A DNA stretch of 64,000 nt from SVQP01 sp045594705 (GTDB taxonomy: Bacteria > Bacillota > Clostridia > Oscillospirales > CAG-272): positions 65,384 through 129,383 of the forward strand of contig JAZNZB010000090.1 in assembly GCA_045594705.1 (NCBI GenBank), read 5' to 3'. The translations under genes were made by a program, and so were the position numbers. This document shows positions 50,633-58,760 of the stretch, piece after piece. Position 1 is the first letter of the stretch. Each line of letters begins with the position of its first letter. The notes under the pieces were generated by a model. The model did no database searches. It had not been told where the DNA came from and saw only the letters and a list, made by a program, of their open reading frames with translations.

Positions 50633-51244
50633 TTACTGCAAGGGATTTTGCTCTTCGGGCTCCTGTTCCGGGTCCGTATTTGCATACTCCTCGCAGGGTT
50701 GCACGTAGGTGGTTTTCTGCTGTCTTTCCTCGATCAGTGCTTCCCTGTCCGCAAATCTTTTGAGCATTCCGTAATACTGCGGGAAACTCATGCAGAAAGT
50801 GTAAATTGCAGCAAAGATCAGGAAAGCCGCGATAAACAAAAGTACGCTGACGTCCTTGGTTGCCATAGAGCATTCCGAGGTATACCCCGCTCCGTATTTC
50901 ATCCAGCCTGCCAGGTACATGACTCCGCCCGTGACCCACGGCGAAAAGCCGAACAAGAAACCGAGCAGGAAATGCACACCCAACGACATACCGATCGCAG
51001 GAAATATCACGCCCTTATCAAAGCTCGCAAAATGATACCCTTCCCAGAATGAAACGGCTGACAGAATGCCCGCGCTGATGATCACAGTCAAAAACAGCCT
51101 GATCACACTTGCTGCATGCGTCTCTTCCAGCACGGCGATGGTATTCAGACCGCGCATCAGGAAATCCGCAATCAGATACGAGCCCATACCTGCGATCGCA
51201 AGTAACACCAGATAAACCACGGCCAGAACCAGCCGCTCCGTCAT
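50633..51244 (-). CDS. Membrane protein of unknown function
   Basis: A 203-residue protein with about five hydrophobic helices (LVLAVVYLVLLAIAGMGSYLI, VIRLFLTVIISAGILSAVSF, GVHFLLGFLFGF, VTGGVMYLAG and VLLFIAAFLIFAAIYTF). It has a charged C-terminal tail rich in Glu, Gln and Pro. The ATG at 51244 lies five bases after the stop of the DUF1836 gene and is preceded only by a weak AGAG, so it is probably translated by coupling. I do not recognise the family. It may be controlled by, or act with, the upstream regulator. Confidence 0.7.
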   Translation of the reverse strand: MTERLVLAVVYLVLLAIAGMGSYLIADFLMRGLNTIAVLEETHAASVIRLFLTVIISAGILSAVSFWEGYHFASFDKGVIFPAIGMSLGVHFLLGFLFGFSPWVTGGVMYLAGWMKYGAGYTSECSMATKDVSVLLFIAAFLIFAAIYTFCMSFPQYYGMLKRFADREALIEERQQKTTYVQPCEEYANTDPEQEPEEQNPLQ

Positions 51245-51248
51245 TCTC

Positions 51249-51836
51249 TTACTCACGGTTGCCCACCAGCGCATTGACCAGCTCGTCCGAGTGGTGCTTG
51301 ATCAGTGTTGCGTAATACGCTACGACAATAGCCTCCAGCGCGTCGGTCAGGCGTTCTCTTGCGCCCTCCATGACCTCGGTATAACCGGCGGTCTGCTGCT
51401 CGATGACCTTGCGGATCGAGGAGAACGAGCACTGATTCTGCTCGACAAGCGCGTCGAGAATGCGGCAGATATAATCATACAGGACACTTGCTCGGATGAT
51501 GTCGTCACTTGCGTCATCCAGGTCACCGTTGATATACTCCAGCATAAATGCAATCTTATCCAGCTGCATGCAAGGGCGCAGCATATTGATGATCAGAATG
51601 TAAGCAACCTGATCGATATTGTATTTCTTGGACTTGGAAAGCGGCACCCAACCTCTCTTGGTCCAGTTCTGCAAGGTGGAGCCGTCGATGCCCGAAATAT
51701 CTCTGATCTGAGTCAGCATCACACCGTCACTGATAAAGAAAATCTTGGAAAGAAACTCCAGACCCGTCAGGCCATCCATATCTGCTCTGCGCAACTTGGT
51801 ACCCGGGATCAGCGAGTCATGTATGTGTAAATTCAT
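51249..51836 (-). CDS. DUF1836 putative DNA-binding protein
   Basis: A 195-residue protein of the DUF1836 family, MerR-like winged-helix regulators of Firmicutes with unknown targets. The core reads VMLTQIRDISGIDGSTLQNWTKRGWVP, then KSKKYNIDQVAYILIINMLRPCMQLDKIAFMLEYING and DDIIRASVLYDYI (split here for length). The C-terminal half is helical. The ATG at 51836 has GAGAGGG six bases upstream, which is preferred over 51866. A perfect 20-bp palindrome covers its promoter, suggesting autoregulation. It forms an operon with a membrane protein gene. Confidence 0.85.
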   Translation of the reverse strand: MNLHIHDSLIPGTKLRRADMDGLTGLEFLSKIFFISDGVMLTQIRDISGIDGSTLQNWTKRGWVPLSKSKKYNIDQVAYILIINMLRPCMQLDKIAFMLEYINGDLDDASDDIIRASVLYDYICRILDALVEQNQCSFSSIRKVIEQQTAGYTEVMEGARERLTDALEAIVVAYYATLIKHHSDELVNALVGNRE

Positions 51837-51865
51837 ATGTGCCCTCTCTTTCATGTGATAATTCA

Positions 51866-51894
51866 ATTATATATGACAATCACTTGATTGTCAA
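51866..51894 (-). promoter_or_regulatory. Consensus promoter of the DUF1836 operon
   Basis: On the minus strand, TTGACA (51894-51889), 17 bases, TATAAT (51871-51866), an exact consensus. Confidence 0.85.
51874..51893 (-). promoter_or_regulatory. 20-bp palindromic operator inside the DUF1836 promoter
   Basis: TGACAATCA-CT-TGATTGTCA is a perfect palindrome that fills the spacer and most of the -35 box. A protein bound here would block RNA polymerase. Confidence 0.7.
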
Positions 51895-51963
51895 TCCGTT
51901 TTTGATAATTTTCAGATAAAATTCATACAATGTTTTCAAGTCAGATCAGTAAGGAGTAACATC

Positions 51964-52545
51964 ATGAAGCTCAACCTATCCATCTCCCCCGCCACGTTTA
52001 TTTTGTTGTTTTGCATGATTGCCACGACACCGCTTGAGCGTCTGAGTGCAAGCTTATTGGCAGCTCTTTTACATGAGCTTGGTCACATCGTGGCAGCTAA
52101 AGTCTTATCGATCAATCTTTCTTGCATCAAGCTTGACGTGCTGGGCGCGCGACTGAGCACAACGGGAAAGCTTTATTCCTATCCGTCCATGATCGCGCTG
52201 TGCGCAGCAGGACCCTTTGTAAATTTGTTATGCTTTGCGCTGACCTATCCGCTTGTCGATGCTTTTATTTGGTTTGAGGAATTTTCATACGCAAGTATTT
52301 CTCTGTGCTTGCTCAATCTCATCCCCGTAGATGGCTTTGACGGCGGCAGGATTCTGAACGGTATTTTATCCCTTGTGCTGCGCCCGAAGCACGTCGATCT
52401 CATTTGCACCACGCTGAGCTTTTTGAGCATTCTGGGGCTTTGGCTGATCTCGGTATGGCTGCTTTTGCGTGCTTCGACCTCTCTTTCCCTATTTATTTTC
52501 TCCTGCTGCCTTTTCGGGATGCTGTTCGTCTCCTTGAAAAAGTGA
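51964..52545 (+). CDS. Site-2 protease-like M50 membrane metallopeptidase
   Basis: A 193-residue intramembrane zinc protease of the SpoIVFB/S2P type. Metal motifs are HELGH (37-41) and the distal LNLIPVDGFDGGRIL (117-131) with the ligand Asp. About five helices cover most of the chain. SpoIVFB releases sigma-K from the membrane during sporulation, but no SpoIVFA partner lies next to it here and no CBS domain is present, so the role may differ. AGGAG lies eight bases before the ATG. A promoter TTGATA-18-TACAAT can be read upstream, divergent from the DUF1836 operon. Confidence 0.87.
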   Translation: MKLNLSISPATFILLFCMIATTPLERLSASLLAALLHELGHIVAAKVLSINLSCIKLDVLGARLSTTGKLYSYPSMIALCAAGPFVNLLCFALTYPLVDAFIWFEEFSYASISLCLLNLIPVDGFDGGRILNGILSLVLRPKHVDLICTTLSFLSILGLWLISVWLLLRASTSLSLFIFSCCLFGMLFVSLKK

Positions 52546-52653
52546 GAAAAAGCGAGGATTTGGGAGGATTTAAGAGAAAACAAAAGAAAATCGCCACTTT
52601 TGCAGACCTTTGACAGAAATTTCGTGATTTTTCAAAGATTTTTGCGAAATCTA

Positions 52654-52682
52654 TTGCATTTTGCATATGAATCTGTTACAAT
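52654..52682 (+). promoter_or_regulatory. Promoter of potABCD
   Basis: TTGCAT (52654-52659), 17 bases, TACAAT (52677-52682). Leader of about 40 bases. Confidence 0.65.
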
Positions 52683-52720
52683 AGTAATATTCTCTATATT
52701 TCTGTTCAAAAGGAGTATTG

Positions 52721-52738
52721 ATGCAAAGTGAACGATAA
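52721..52738 (+). other. Five-codon leader ORF overlapping the potA start
   Basis: ATG-CAA-AGT-GAA-CGA-TAA (MQSER) has the best ribosome site here (AGGAG 52711-52715, five bases away). It overlaps the GTG start of potA in another frame. Confidence 0.35.
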
Positions 52739-53849
52739 TGTTTTGGTTCGACTCAAAGGGGTTTCCAAGGCGTTCGACGGCGAGCCGGTTTTGCGTGCCA
52801 TCGACCTGGAAATTCATGATAAAGAGTTTGTCACTCTGCTTGGCCCCTCGGGCTGCGGTAAGACTACAACGCTGCGTATCATCGGCGGCTTTGTGTCTCC
52901 CGATGACGGAGACGTGGAATTTTCGGGACAGCGTATCAACGACGTTCCCGCTTACAAGCGCCACGTAAACACCGTGTTCCAGCGTTATGCCCTGTTCCCT
53001 CATTTGAATGTTTATGAGAACATCGCATTTGGACTCAAAGTACAAAAAGTAAAAAAGGATGAAATCGAGCATCGCGTCAAGGAAATGCTTGAGCTTGTCA
53101 ATCTCAAGGGCTTTGAAAAGCGTCACGTCGGAAATCTCTCGGGCGGCCAGCAGCAGCGCGTTGCAATCGCACGAGCACTGATCAACCGTCCTAAGCTTCT
53201 GCTTCTGGACGAGCCCTTGGGCGCACTTGACCTCAAGCTGCGTAAGGACATGCAGAAGGAGCTTAAGAGAATTCAGCGCGAGACCGGTATCACCTTTATA
53301 TATGTGACGCACGACCAGGAAGAGGCTCTCTCCATGTCCGACACCGTGGTGGTCATGGCAGACGGCGCGATCCAGCAGATCGGCACTCCTACCGATATTT
53401 ATAACGAGCCTGTCAACGCATTTGTTGCTGACTTTATCGGTGAATCCAACATTCTGGACGGCATCATGCCCTGCGATTACAAGGCAAAGGTTGCCGGCCA
53501 CGTATTTGACTGTCTGGACTGCGGCTTTGCTCCCGGAGAAAAGGTTGACGTGGTCATCCGTCCCGAGGACGTTGACGTGGTGGACGTCAAGAACGGTATG
53601 CTGATCGGTACTGTTTCCGGCGTTACCTTCAAGGGCGACTACTACGAGATTATCGTGGATGTTCAGGGCTTCAAATGGATGCTTGAGACCTCGGACTTCG
53701 TTGCCGAGGGTCAGACCATCGGTCTGCACATTCAGCCCGATGCGATCCACGTCATGAAAAAGTCCGAATACTCGGGCAAGTTCGGCGACTATTCCACCTT
53801 CTCCGATGAAATGGACCACCTCTCCGACGTGGTGGACGAGGAGGAATAA
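52728..53849 (+). CDS. potA: Spermidine/putrescine ABC transporter ATPase PotA
   Basis: The ATP-hydrolysing subunit of a polyamine importer. The 373 residues have Walker A GPSGCGKTT (39-47), the Q-loop region VFQRYALFPHLNV, the signature LSGGQQQRVAIARAL near 137, Walker B LLLLDEPLGALD and the switch His in TFIYVTHDQEEALSMSD. The C-terminal TOBE domain begins near residue 240. The only in-frame start before the first domain is GTG 52728, 12 bases after AGGAG, while a five-codon ATG frame uses that site better. potB follows after two bases. Confidence 0.95.
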   Translation: MNDNVLVRLKGVSKAFDGEPVLRAIDLEIHDKEFVTLLGPSGCGKTTTLRIIGGFVSPDDGDVEFSGQRINDVPAYKRHVNTVFQRYALFPHLNVYENIAFGLKVQKVKKDEIEHRVKEMLELVNLKGFEKRHVGNLSGGQQQRVAIARALINRPKLLLLDEPLGALDLKLRKDMQKELKRIQRETGITFIYVTHDQEEALSMSDTVVVMADGAIQQIGTPTDIYNEPVNAFVADFIGESNILDGIMPCDYKAKVAGHVFDCLDCGFAPGEKVDVVIRPEDVDVVDVKNGMLIGTVSGVTFKGDYYEIIVDVQGFKWMLETSDFVAEGQTIGLHIQPDAIHVMKKSEYSGKFGDYSTFSDEMDHLSDVVDEEE

Positions 53850-53851
53850 GC

Positions 53852-54706
53852 ATGAACAAAACCGCTAAAGGACCGCTGTCGCGCTTGCTTGCGGCACCGC
53901 ACATTCTCTGGAGTGTGCTGTTTATTCTCATTCCCTTGGCGTTTGTTGCATTCTATGCTTTCACTGATAACGATCTGCACTTCACCCTGACGCACATCTC
54001 CGAGTTCTTTACCCCGAAATACTTGGGTGTATTTCTCCGCTCGGTAAAGCTTGCCGCGATCGCAACCGTGATCTGCCTTTTGATCGGTTATCCCGCCGCA
54101 TATTTCATCTCCCGTACCTCGCCCAGCGCACAAAAGGTGCTCGTGGTGCTGATCATGCTCCCCATGTGGACAAACTTTATCATTCGTACGTATGCCTTGT
54201 CCGAGGTGCTGGAGGTTATCAACAACGCCATCGTTTACCTGCTTTCCCTTTTGCCGGAGGCTATGGTTCCCATTGCCCTTGACCCCAAGCCCGATATTGT
54301 GATCTACAATGAAACGGCTGTTGTGGTGGGTATGGTTTACGACTTCTTACCTTATATGATTCTTCCCATTTATTCCGTGATGTCCAAGCTTGACTACCGC
54401 CTTGTCGAGGCTGCGCAGGATCTTGGCTGCAACGGCTTCGGCGTATTGCGCAAGGTTGTGCTGCCGCTCTCTATCCCCGGTGTACTTTCCGGCATCACCA
54501 TGGTATTCGTTCCCTCAATCTCTACCTTCTACATCTCCAATCAGTTGGGCGGTATCTTCCTGATCGGTGATATCATTGATTACTATTACTACAACAACAA
54601 TCACCACTTTGCTGCCGCGCTCTCGTTTGTGCTGATGCTGATCCTGCTTGCAGGACTGATTCTGATGAATCGCTTTGGCGACGATGAAAAGGAGGCAAAA
54701 CGATGA
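53852..54706 (+). CDS. potB: Spermidine/putrescine ABC transporter permease PotB
   Basis: A 284-residue permease with six hydrophobic helices, starting AAPHILWSVLFILIPLAFVAFYAF. The conserved cytoplasmic EAA loop, which contacts PotA, reads LVEAAQDLGCNGFGVLRKVVLPLSIPGVL. NFIIRTYALSEVL after the third helix is also typical of PotB. The start lies two bases after the potA stop, and the stop overlaps potC by four bases. Confidence 0.95.
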   Translation: MNKTAKGPLSRLLAAPHILWSVLFILIPLAFVAFYAFTDNDLHFTLTHISEFFTPKYLGVFLRSVKLAAIATVICLLIGYPAAYFISRTSPSAQKVLVVLIMLPMWTNFIIRTYALSEVLEVINNAIVYLLSLLPEAMVPIALDPKPDIVIYNETAVVVGMVYDFLPYMILPIYSVMSKLDYRLVEAAQDLGCNGFGVLRKVVLPLSIPGVLSGITMVFVPSISTFYISNQLGGIFLIGDIIDYYYYNNNHHFAAALSFVLMLILLAGLILMNRFGDDEKEAKR

Positions 54707-55569
54707 AAAAGAACAAGTTCCTTGCGAATTTCTACATGTTTATGGTGTTCTTCTTTTTGTTTGCACCCATCGTGGTCATGATCCTGTTCTCGTTTAATGC
54801 AGGAAAGAGCACCTCCGTATTTGAAGGATTTTCGCTTTCCTGGTATGCCGAGATGATATCTAACGAAGCCATCCTGGAAGCGGTACGCAACACGCTTTTG
54901 CTGGCTGTGACCTCCTCGGTCATTTCCACCGTGCTCGGCACCGTGGCTGCATACGGCATTAACAAGATGCGTTCACCCGGCGTGCGCGCAACACTGATGA
55001 CCGTCACGCAGATCCCCATGATCAACCCCGAGATCATTACCGGCTTCTCGTTCACGCTTCTGTTCGTTTTCACCGGGACGATCCTTCACTTCTCCGAGAC
55101 CTTTAGCTTCTGGACCATGCTGATCGCGCACGTGACCTTCTCGCTCCCCTACGTCATGCTGCAGATCATGCCCAAGCTCAAGCAAATGGACAAGTCCTTA
55201 CCCGAGGCTGCTATGGATCTTGGCTGTAATCCCGTGCAATCGTTTTTCAAGGTTGAGCTGCCCGAGATCATGCCCGGTATTGTAACAGGTCTGATTATGG
55301 CGTTCACGCTCTCGCTGGACGACTTTGTCATCAGTTATTTTACTAAGGGCTCGGGATTTACCACGTTGCCCATCTTGATCTACGGTGAGGTCAGAAAGTC
55401 GGTCAAGCCCGACATCTACGCACTTGCTACCGTGATCTTTGTCACCGTGCTTGTTTTCCTTGTTTTGTTCAACATGCTCAGCACCGACGAGGATGCAAAA
55501 GCCAAGCGTCAGCAGCAGCTTGAAAAAGCTCGCGCACGCAGAAGACATGCAAAGGAGGCGCGCAAATGA
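54703..55569 (+). CDS. potC: Spermidine/putrescine ABC transporter permease PotC
   Basis: A 288-residue second permease with six helices. The EAA loop reads LPEAAMDLGCNPVQSFFKVELPEIMPGI, and the segment MAFTLSLDDFVISYFTKGSGFTTLP is the PotC signature. The C-terminal tail is strongly basic (KAKRQQQLEKARARRRH), which is longer than usual and lies in the cytoplasm. It overlaps potB and potD by four bases each. Confidence 0.95.
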   Translation: MKKNKFLANFYMFMVFFFLFAPIVVMILFSFNAGKSTSVFEGFSLSWYAEMISNEAILEAVRNTLLLAVTSSVISTVLGTVAAYGINKMRSPGVRATLMTVTQIPMINPEIITGFSFTLLFVFTGTILHFSETFSFWTMLIAHVTFSLPYVMLQIMPKLKQMDKSLPEAAMDLGCNPVQSFFKVELPEIMPGIVTGLIMAFTLSLDDFVISYFTKGSGFTTLPILIYGEVRKSVKPDIYALATVIFVTVLVFLVLFNMLSTDEDAKAKRQQQLEKARARRRHAKEARK

Positions 55570-56759
55570 AACGTATCAAGCTTCTCTCTTTGATCTTCGC
55601 GCTTATTTTGATGCTGCCTTGCTTTGCTTCACTTTCCGCATGCGACAGCAATTACGACGTAGTGCTCAACGTTTACAACTGGGGTGAATACATTTCAGAC
55701 GGCTCTTACGACTCGCTTAACGTCAACGAGGCCTTTGAAAAATGGTACTACCAGGAATACGGTATCCGCGTCAAGGTCAACTATGACACCTATGACTCCA
55801 ACGAAAGCCTTCGCGCAAAGCTGGAATCGGATGCGGTCAGCTACGACGTCATCATCCCCTCGGACTACATGATCGATTATTTTATTGAGCATGACATGCT
55901 GCAGGAATTGGATTTTGACAACATTCCCAACTTTGAAAAGAATATTCCCGAGCAGTTCCGCAATCTGTTCTACGATCCCGAGAACAAATACACCGTTCCC
56001 TACACCTACGGCATGGTCGGTATCGTATACGACACAAACATCGTCACCGACGTAACGCCCAAGGACGTGACGTGGGATCTGATGTGGAGCGACGATTACG
56101 CCAAGCAGATCCTGCAGTTTGATAACTCCAGAGACGCCTTCGGTACTGCGATGTACAAGCTGGGTATCAGCGTCAACTCCGAAAGTCGTGATGATTGGAC
56201 AAGAGCTTACGAGGAGCTGGCTGCGCAAAAGCCACTGCTCAAGAGATACGTCATGGACCAGGTGTTCAACATGATGGAATCGGGAGATGCCGCCATTGCC
56301 GCTTACTATGCGGGTGACTGCATTACCATGATGGAAAACTCTTCCGAGAATGTAAATCTGCAGTTTGGCTACCCCAGAGATAAGGACGGCAATATCTGCA
56401 CCAACCTGTTTATGGACGCGATGTGCATCCCCACATGCGCCAGAAACAAGGAGGTTGCTGAAGCATATATCAACTTTATGCTTGCAACAGACGTTGTCAT
56501 CGACGGTGAGCTCTGCGACATAGCAAGAGCAAATGCGGAATACATTTACTATGCAACTCCCAATAGCGCGGTTTATGACAATCCCGAGTATCAGGAGGCT
56601 CTTGGCAAGGGAGACGAGGAATGCGACTATTATGAGATGCTTTATCCCGAGGGCTTTGATTTTGCCGCTTCGTACAATGAGTTTGCATACGCAAATCTGA
56701 ATCCGGAGCTGCTGTCATTTATCTCCGACCTTTGGTTGGATCTGAAATTATTGGATTAA
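55566..56759 (+). CDS. potD: Spermidine/putrescine-binding lipoprotein PotD
   Basis: The extracellular polyamine receptor, 397 residues, tethered by lipid at Cys26 (SLSAC). Binding-protein motifs: LNVYNWGEYISDG at the start of the mature part, VNYDTYDSNESLRAKLE, YDVIIPSDYMIDYF, VPYTYGMVGIVYD and GDCITMMEN. Acidic and aromatic residues in these segments normally hold the polyamine amines. The frame overlaps potC by four bases. A terminator follows at 56765-56790. Confidence 0.94.
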   Translation: MKRIKLLSLIFALILMLPCFASLSACDSNYDVVLNVYNWGEYISDGSYDSLNVNEAFEKWYYQEYGIRVKVNYDTYDSNESLRAKLESDAVSYDVIIPSDYMIDYFIEHDMLQELDFDNIPNFEKNIPEQFRNLFYDPENKYTVPYTYGMVGIVYDTNIVTDVTPKDVTWDLMWSDDYAKQILQFDNSRDAFGTAMYKLGISVNSESRDDWTRAYEELAAQKPLLKRYVMDQVFNMMESGDAAIAAYYAGDCITMMENSSENVNLQFGYPRDKDGNICTNLFMDAMCIPTCARNKEVAEAYINFMLATDVVIDGELCDIARANAEYIYYATPNSAVYDNPEYQEALGKGDEECDYYEMLYPEGFDFAASYNEFAYANLNPELLSFISDLWLDLKLLD

Positions 56760-56764
56760 GAAAC

Positions 56765-56790
56765 AAGAGCCGCTCACGCGGCTCTTTGTT
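56765..56790 (+). terminator. Terminator of potABCD
   Basis: A perfect 9-bp stem AAGAGCCGC / GCGGCTCTT with a TCAC loop and a T-rich tail, nine bases before the next gene's ribosome site. Confidence 0.85.
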
Positions 56791-56802
56791 TGTGAGGTTA
56801 TG

Positions 56803-57957
56803 ATGCAAAAAACAGTTCGTTTATTTGACAAGGACAGCTATATGCAGGCATTTGACGCTACGGTACTTTCCTGCGAGCAAGAGAAAACAGGATATGCCGT
56901 GGTGCTTGATCGGACCGCTTTCTTCCCCGAGGAGGGTGGGCAGAGTGCCGACGGCGGCTTTCTTGACGTTGCGCAGGTGCTGGACGTACAGGAAAAGGAC
57001 GGAGTAATTATTCACTTTACCGATGCTCCTTTGCAAATCGGTGCGACTGTACACGGCCGGTTGGACTTTGAAGCACGGTATCAGAAGATGCAAATTCACT
57101 CCGGAGAGCACATTGTCTCGGGATTGATGCATCGCAAATACGGCTTTAGCAACGTGGGATTTCACTTAGGCGGTGAGATCACCATGGACTTTGACGGTGA
57201 GCTGACACGTGAGCAACTGAATGAAATTGAGGACGAGGCCAACCGCATCATCTATGAAAACGTGGCCATTACGACAGAATACCCTTCTGCTGAGGTGCTG
57301 GCGGCAACCATGTACCGCTCCAAGCTGGAGCTTACCGAAAACGTGCGCCTTGTCACCATCGGGGAGTACGACGTGTGCGCCTGCTGTGCACCGCACGTGG
57401 CAAGGACGGGCGAGATCGGTCTGATCAAGCTGCTGGACGCCATTCGATACAAGGGCGGCATGCGCATTCACTTTCTTGCGGGCAGTGCGGCTTTGGCGCA
57501 TTATCGCAAGACCTGGCAGGATGTGGCCTCTATTTCGGCAATGCTGTCGGTAAAGCAGAGCGAAGTGGTTGAAGGAGTCAGGAAAAAGGATGCTGAGATC
57601 GAAAAGCGTTCTGCGCTGATCTCTTCCCTGCGCCGTCAGCTGCTGGACTACAAAATTGCTGCATTGGAAGAAACCGAGGGAAATCTCTGTATCTTCACTG
57701 ATGATCCCGACATGCTCTCTCTGCGCCTGTTGGTCAATGCGGGCGTGCCCAAGTGCACAGGTATCTGTGCGGCTTTCTTTGGCAACGACACGGACGGCTA
57801 TCGCTATATCATGGGATCTGCATCACGCGATCTCAAATCCCTTTCCAAACAAATCAACGCCGCCCTTGGCGGCAAGGGCGGCGGTAGTGCGCAAATGATC
57901 CAGGGCAGCTGCACGGCAGCCGAGCATGTCATTCGCGAATATTTCAACAGCTTATAA
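56803..57957 (+). CDS. Alanyl-tRNA editing protein (AlaX-like)
   Basis: A free-standing editing protein related to the editing and C-Ala parts of alanyl-tRNA synthetase, which removes Ser or Gly from mischarged tRNA-Ala. About 384 residues. An N-terminal RTAFFPEEGGQSADGG barrel precedes the zinc motifs HSGEH (His near 100 and 104) and CxxxH in CACCAPH (near 195-199). A coiled-coil-rich DHHA1-like region follows, ending RDLKSLSKQINAALGGKGGGSAQMIQGS (split by a Gly-rich loop). Two adjacent ATGs exist; the second, at 56803, is better spaced from GAGG at 56794. Its end overlaps a converging gene by six bases. Confidence 0.92.
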   Translation: MQKTVRLFDKDSYMQAFDATVLSCEQEKTGYAVVLDRTAFFPEEGGQSADGGFLDVAQVLDVQEKDGVIIHFTDAPLQIGATVHGRLDFEARYQKMQIHSGEHIVSGLMHRKYGFSNVGFHLGGEITMDFDGELTREQLNEIEDEANRIIYENVAITTEYPSAEVLAATMYRSKLELTENVRLVTIGEYDVCACCAPHVARTGEIGLIKLLDAIRYKGGMRIHFLAGSAALAHYRKTWQDVASISAMLSVKQSEVVEGVRKKDAEIEKRSALISSLRRQLLDYKIAALEETEGNLCIFTDDPDMLSLRLLVNAGVPKCTGICAAFFGNDTDGYRYIMGSASRDLKSLSKQINAALGGKGGGSAQMIQGSCTAAEHVIREYFNSL

Positions 57958-58650
57958 CGTGACGTCACACACAAGCATATTGTGATCGGTCACGCGACTT
58001 GTCGTGGTATCGACGGTGTGCACGTTTTGCACATGGTATCCGAGATACAGCACGTTGTCAATCGAGCGATCGGCATAAGTGTAAAGCCCGTAATTTGCAT
58101 ACTTGAACATTGGCAGATGCTTTGCTATCTTGTCGGGATTGGTATTAAAATCCCCGCAGCAAAGGATTCTGCCATTGTTTTTTTGCACGTAATCGGACAG
58201 AATATCGCCAAGGCACAGCATAGTGTCGGTGTTGGCCTCATCGCTCTCGACTGAGAGATGCGTGTTGAACACGGTCACGCGCTCCCCGTCCACGTCAAGC
58301 ACAACGTAACCGCAGGAGGTGCCCTGCGTTGCGATCCTGACCGCGAAATTTCGCGTCTCAGCCTTGACAATCGGGTAACGCGAAAGAATGGCTGTGCCGT
58401 ATTCTCCGCCCTGGAAATCGCGGATTTTGATGAAATGCGTGTACGGATACCCCGCCATGCGCGCAAGCTCGGCCGTCATGTCCACGCCCTCGGAGCGTGC
58501 GCAGACCTTGTCCACCTCCTGCAGGCAGACCACGCCAAAGCTCTCGTCCGCAATGCTCCGGGCCAAAAGTTTCAGATTTTCTTCTGTATAGTACCCGTGC
58601 AGAAAATGCGATGAGCAGATGTTAAAGCTGACTAAACGAAACGAATTCAT
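57952..58650 (-). CDS. Endonuclease/exonuclease/phosphatase family protein
   Basis: A 232-residue cytoplasmic protein of the EEP fold. Metal and catalytic positions are visible: RLVSFNICSSHF (Asn), GVVCLQEVDKVC (Glu), TVFNTHLSVESDEAN (His), ILCCGDFNTNP (Asp and Asn), SIDNVLYLG (Asp) and TSRVTDHNMLVC (Asp-His). Family members cleave DNA, phosphodiesters or lipid phosphates, and this short single-domain form cannot be assigned further. The ATG at 58650 has AGAGG eight bases upstream; GTG and ATG codons at 58659 and 58656 are too close to it. Divergent from glpK. Confidence 0.88.
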   Translation of the reverse strand: MNSFRLVSFNICSSHFLHGYYTEENLKLLARSIADESFGVVCLQEVDKVCARSEGVDMTAELARMAGYPYTHFIKIRDFQGGEYGTAILSRYPIVKAETRNFAVRIATQGTSCGYVVLDVDGERVTVFNTHLSVESDEANTDTMLCLGDILSDYVQKNNGRILCCGDFNTNPDKIAKHLPMFKYANYGLYTYADRSIDNVLYLGYHVQNVHTVDTTTSRVTDHNMLVCDVTL

Positions 58651-58670
58651 ATCCATCACCTCTTTTCTGT

Positions 58671-58699
58671 ATTATAGCATATTTCATGAATTCGGTAAA
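58671..58699 (-). promoter_or_regulatory. Promoter of the EEP-family gene
   Basis: On the minus strand, TTTACC (58699-58694), 17 bases, TATAAT (58676-58671). Confidence 0.7.
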
Positions 58700-58704
58700 G
58701 AGGT

Positions 58705-58733
58705 TTGACAATTTTTCCTTTCTGTGATATACT
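58705..58733 (+). promoter_or_regulatory. Promoter of glpK
   Basis: TTGACA (58705-58710), 17 bases, TATACT (58728-58733). Confidence 0.85.
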
Positions 58734-58760
58734 GAAGAAAATGATACGCGGAGGTGCACT

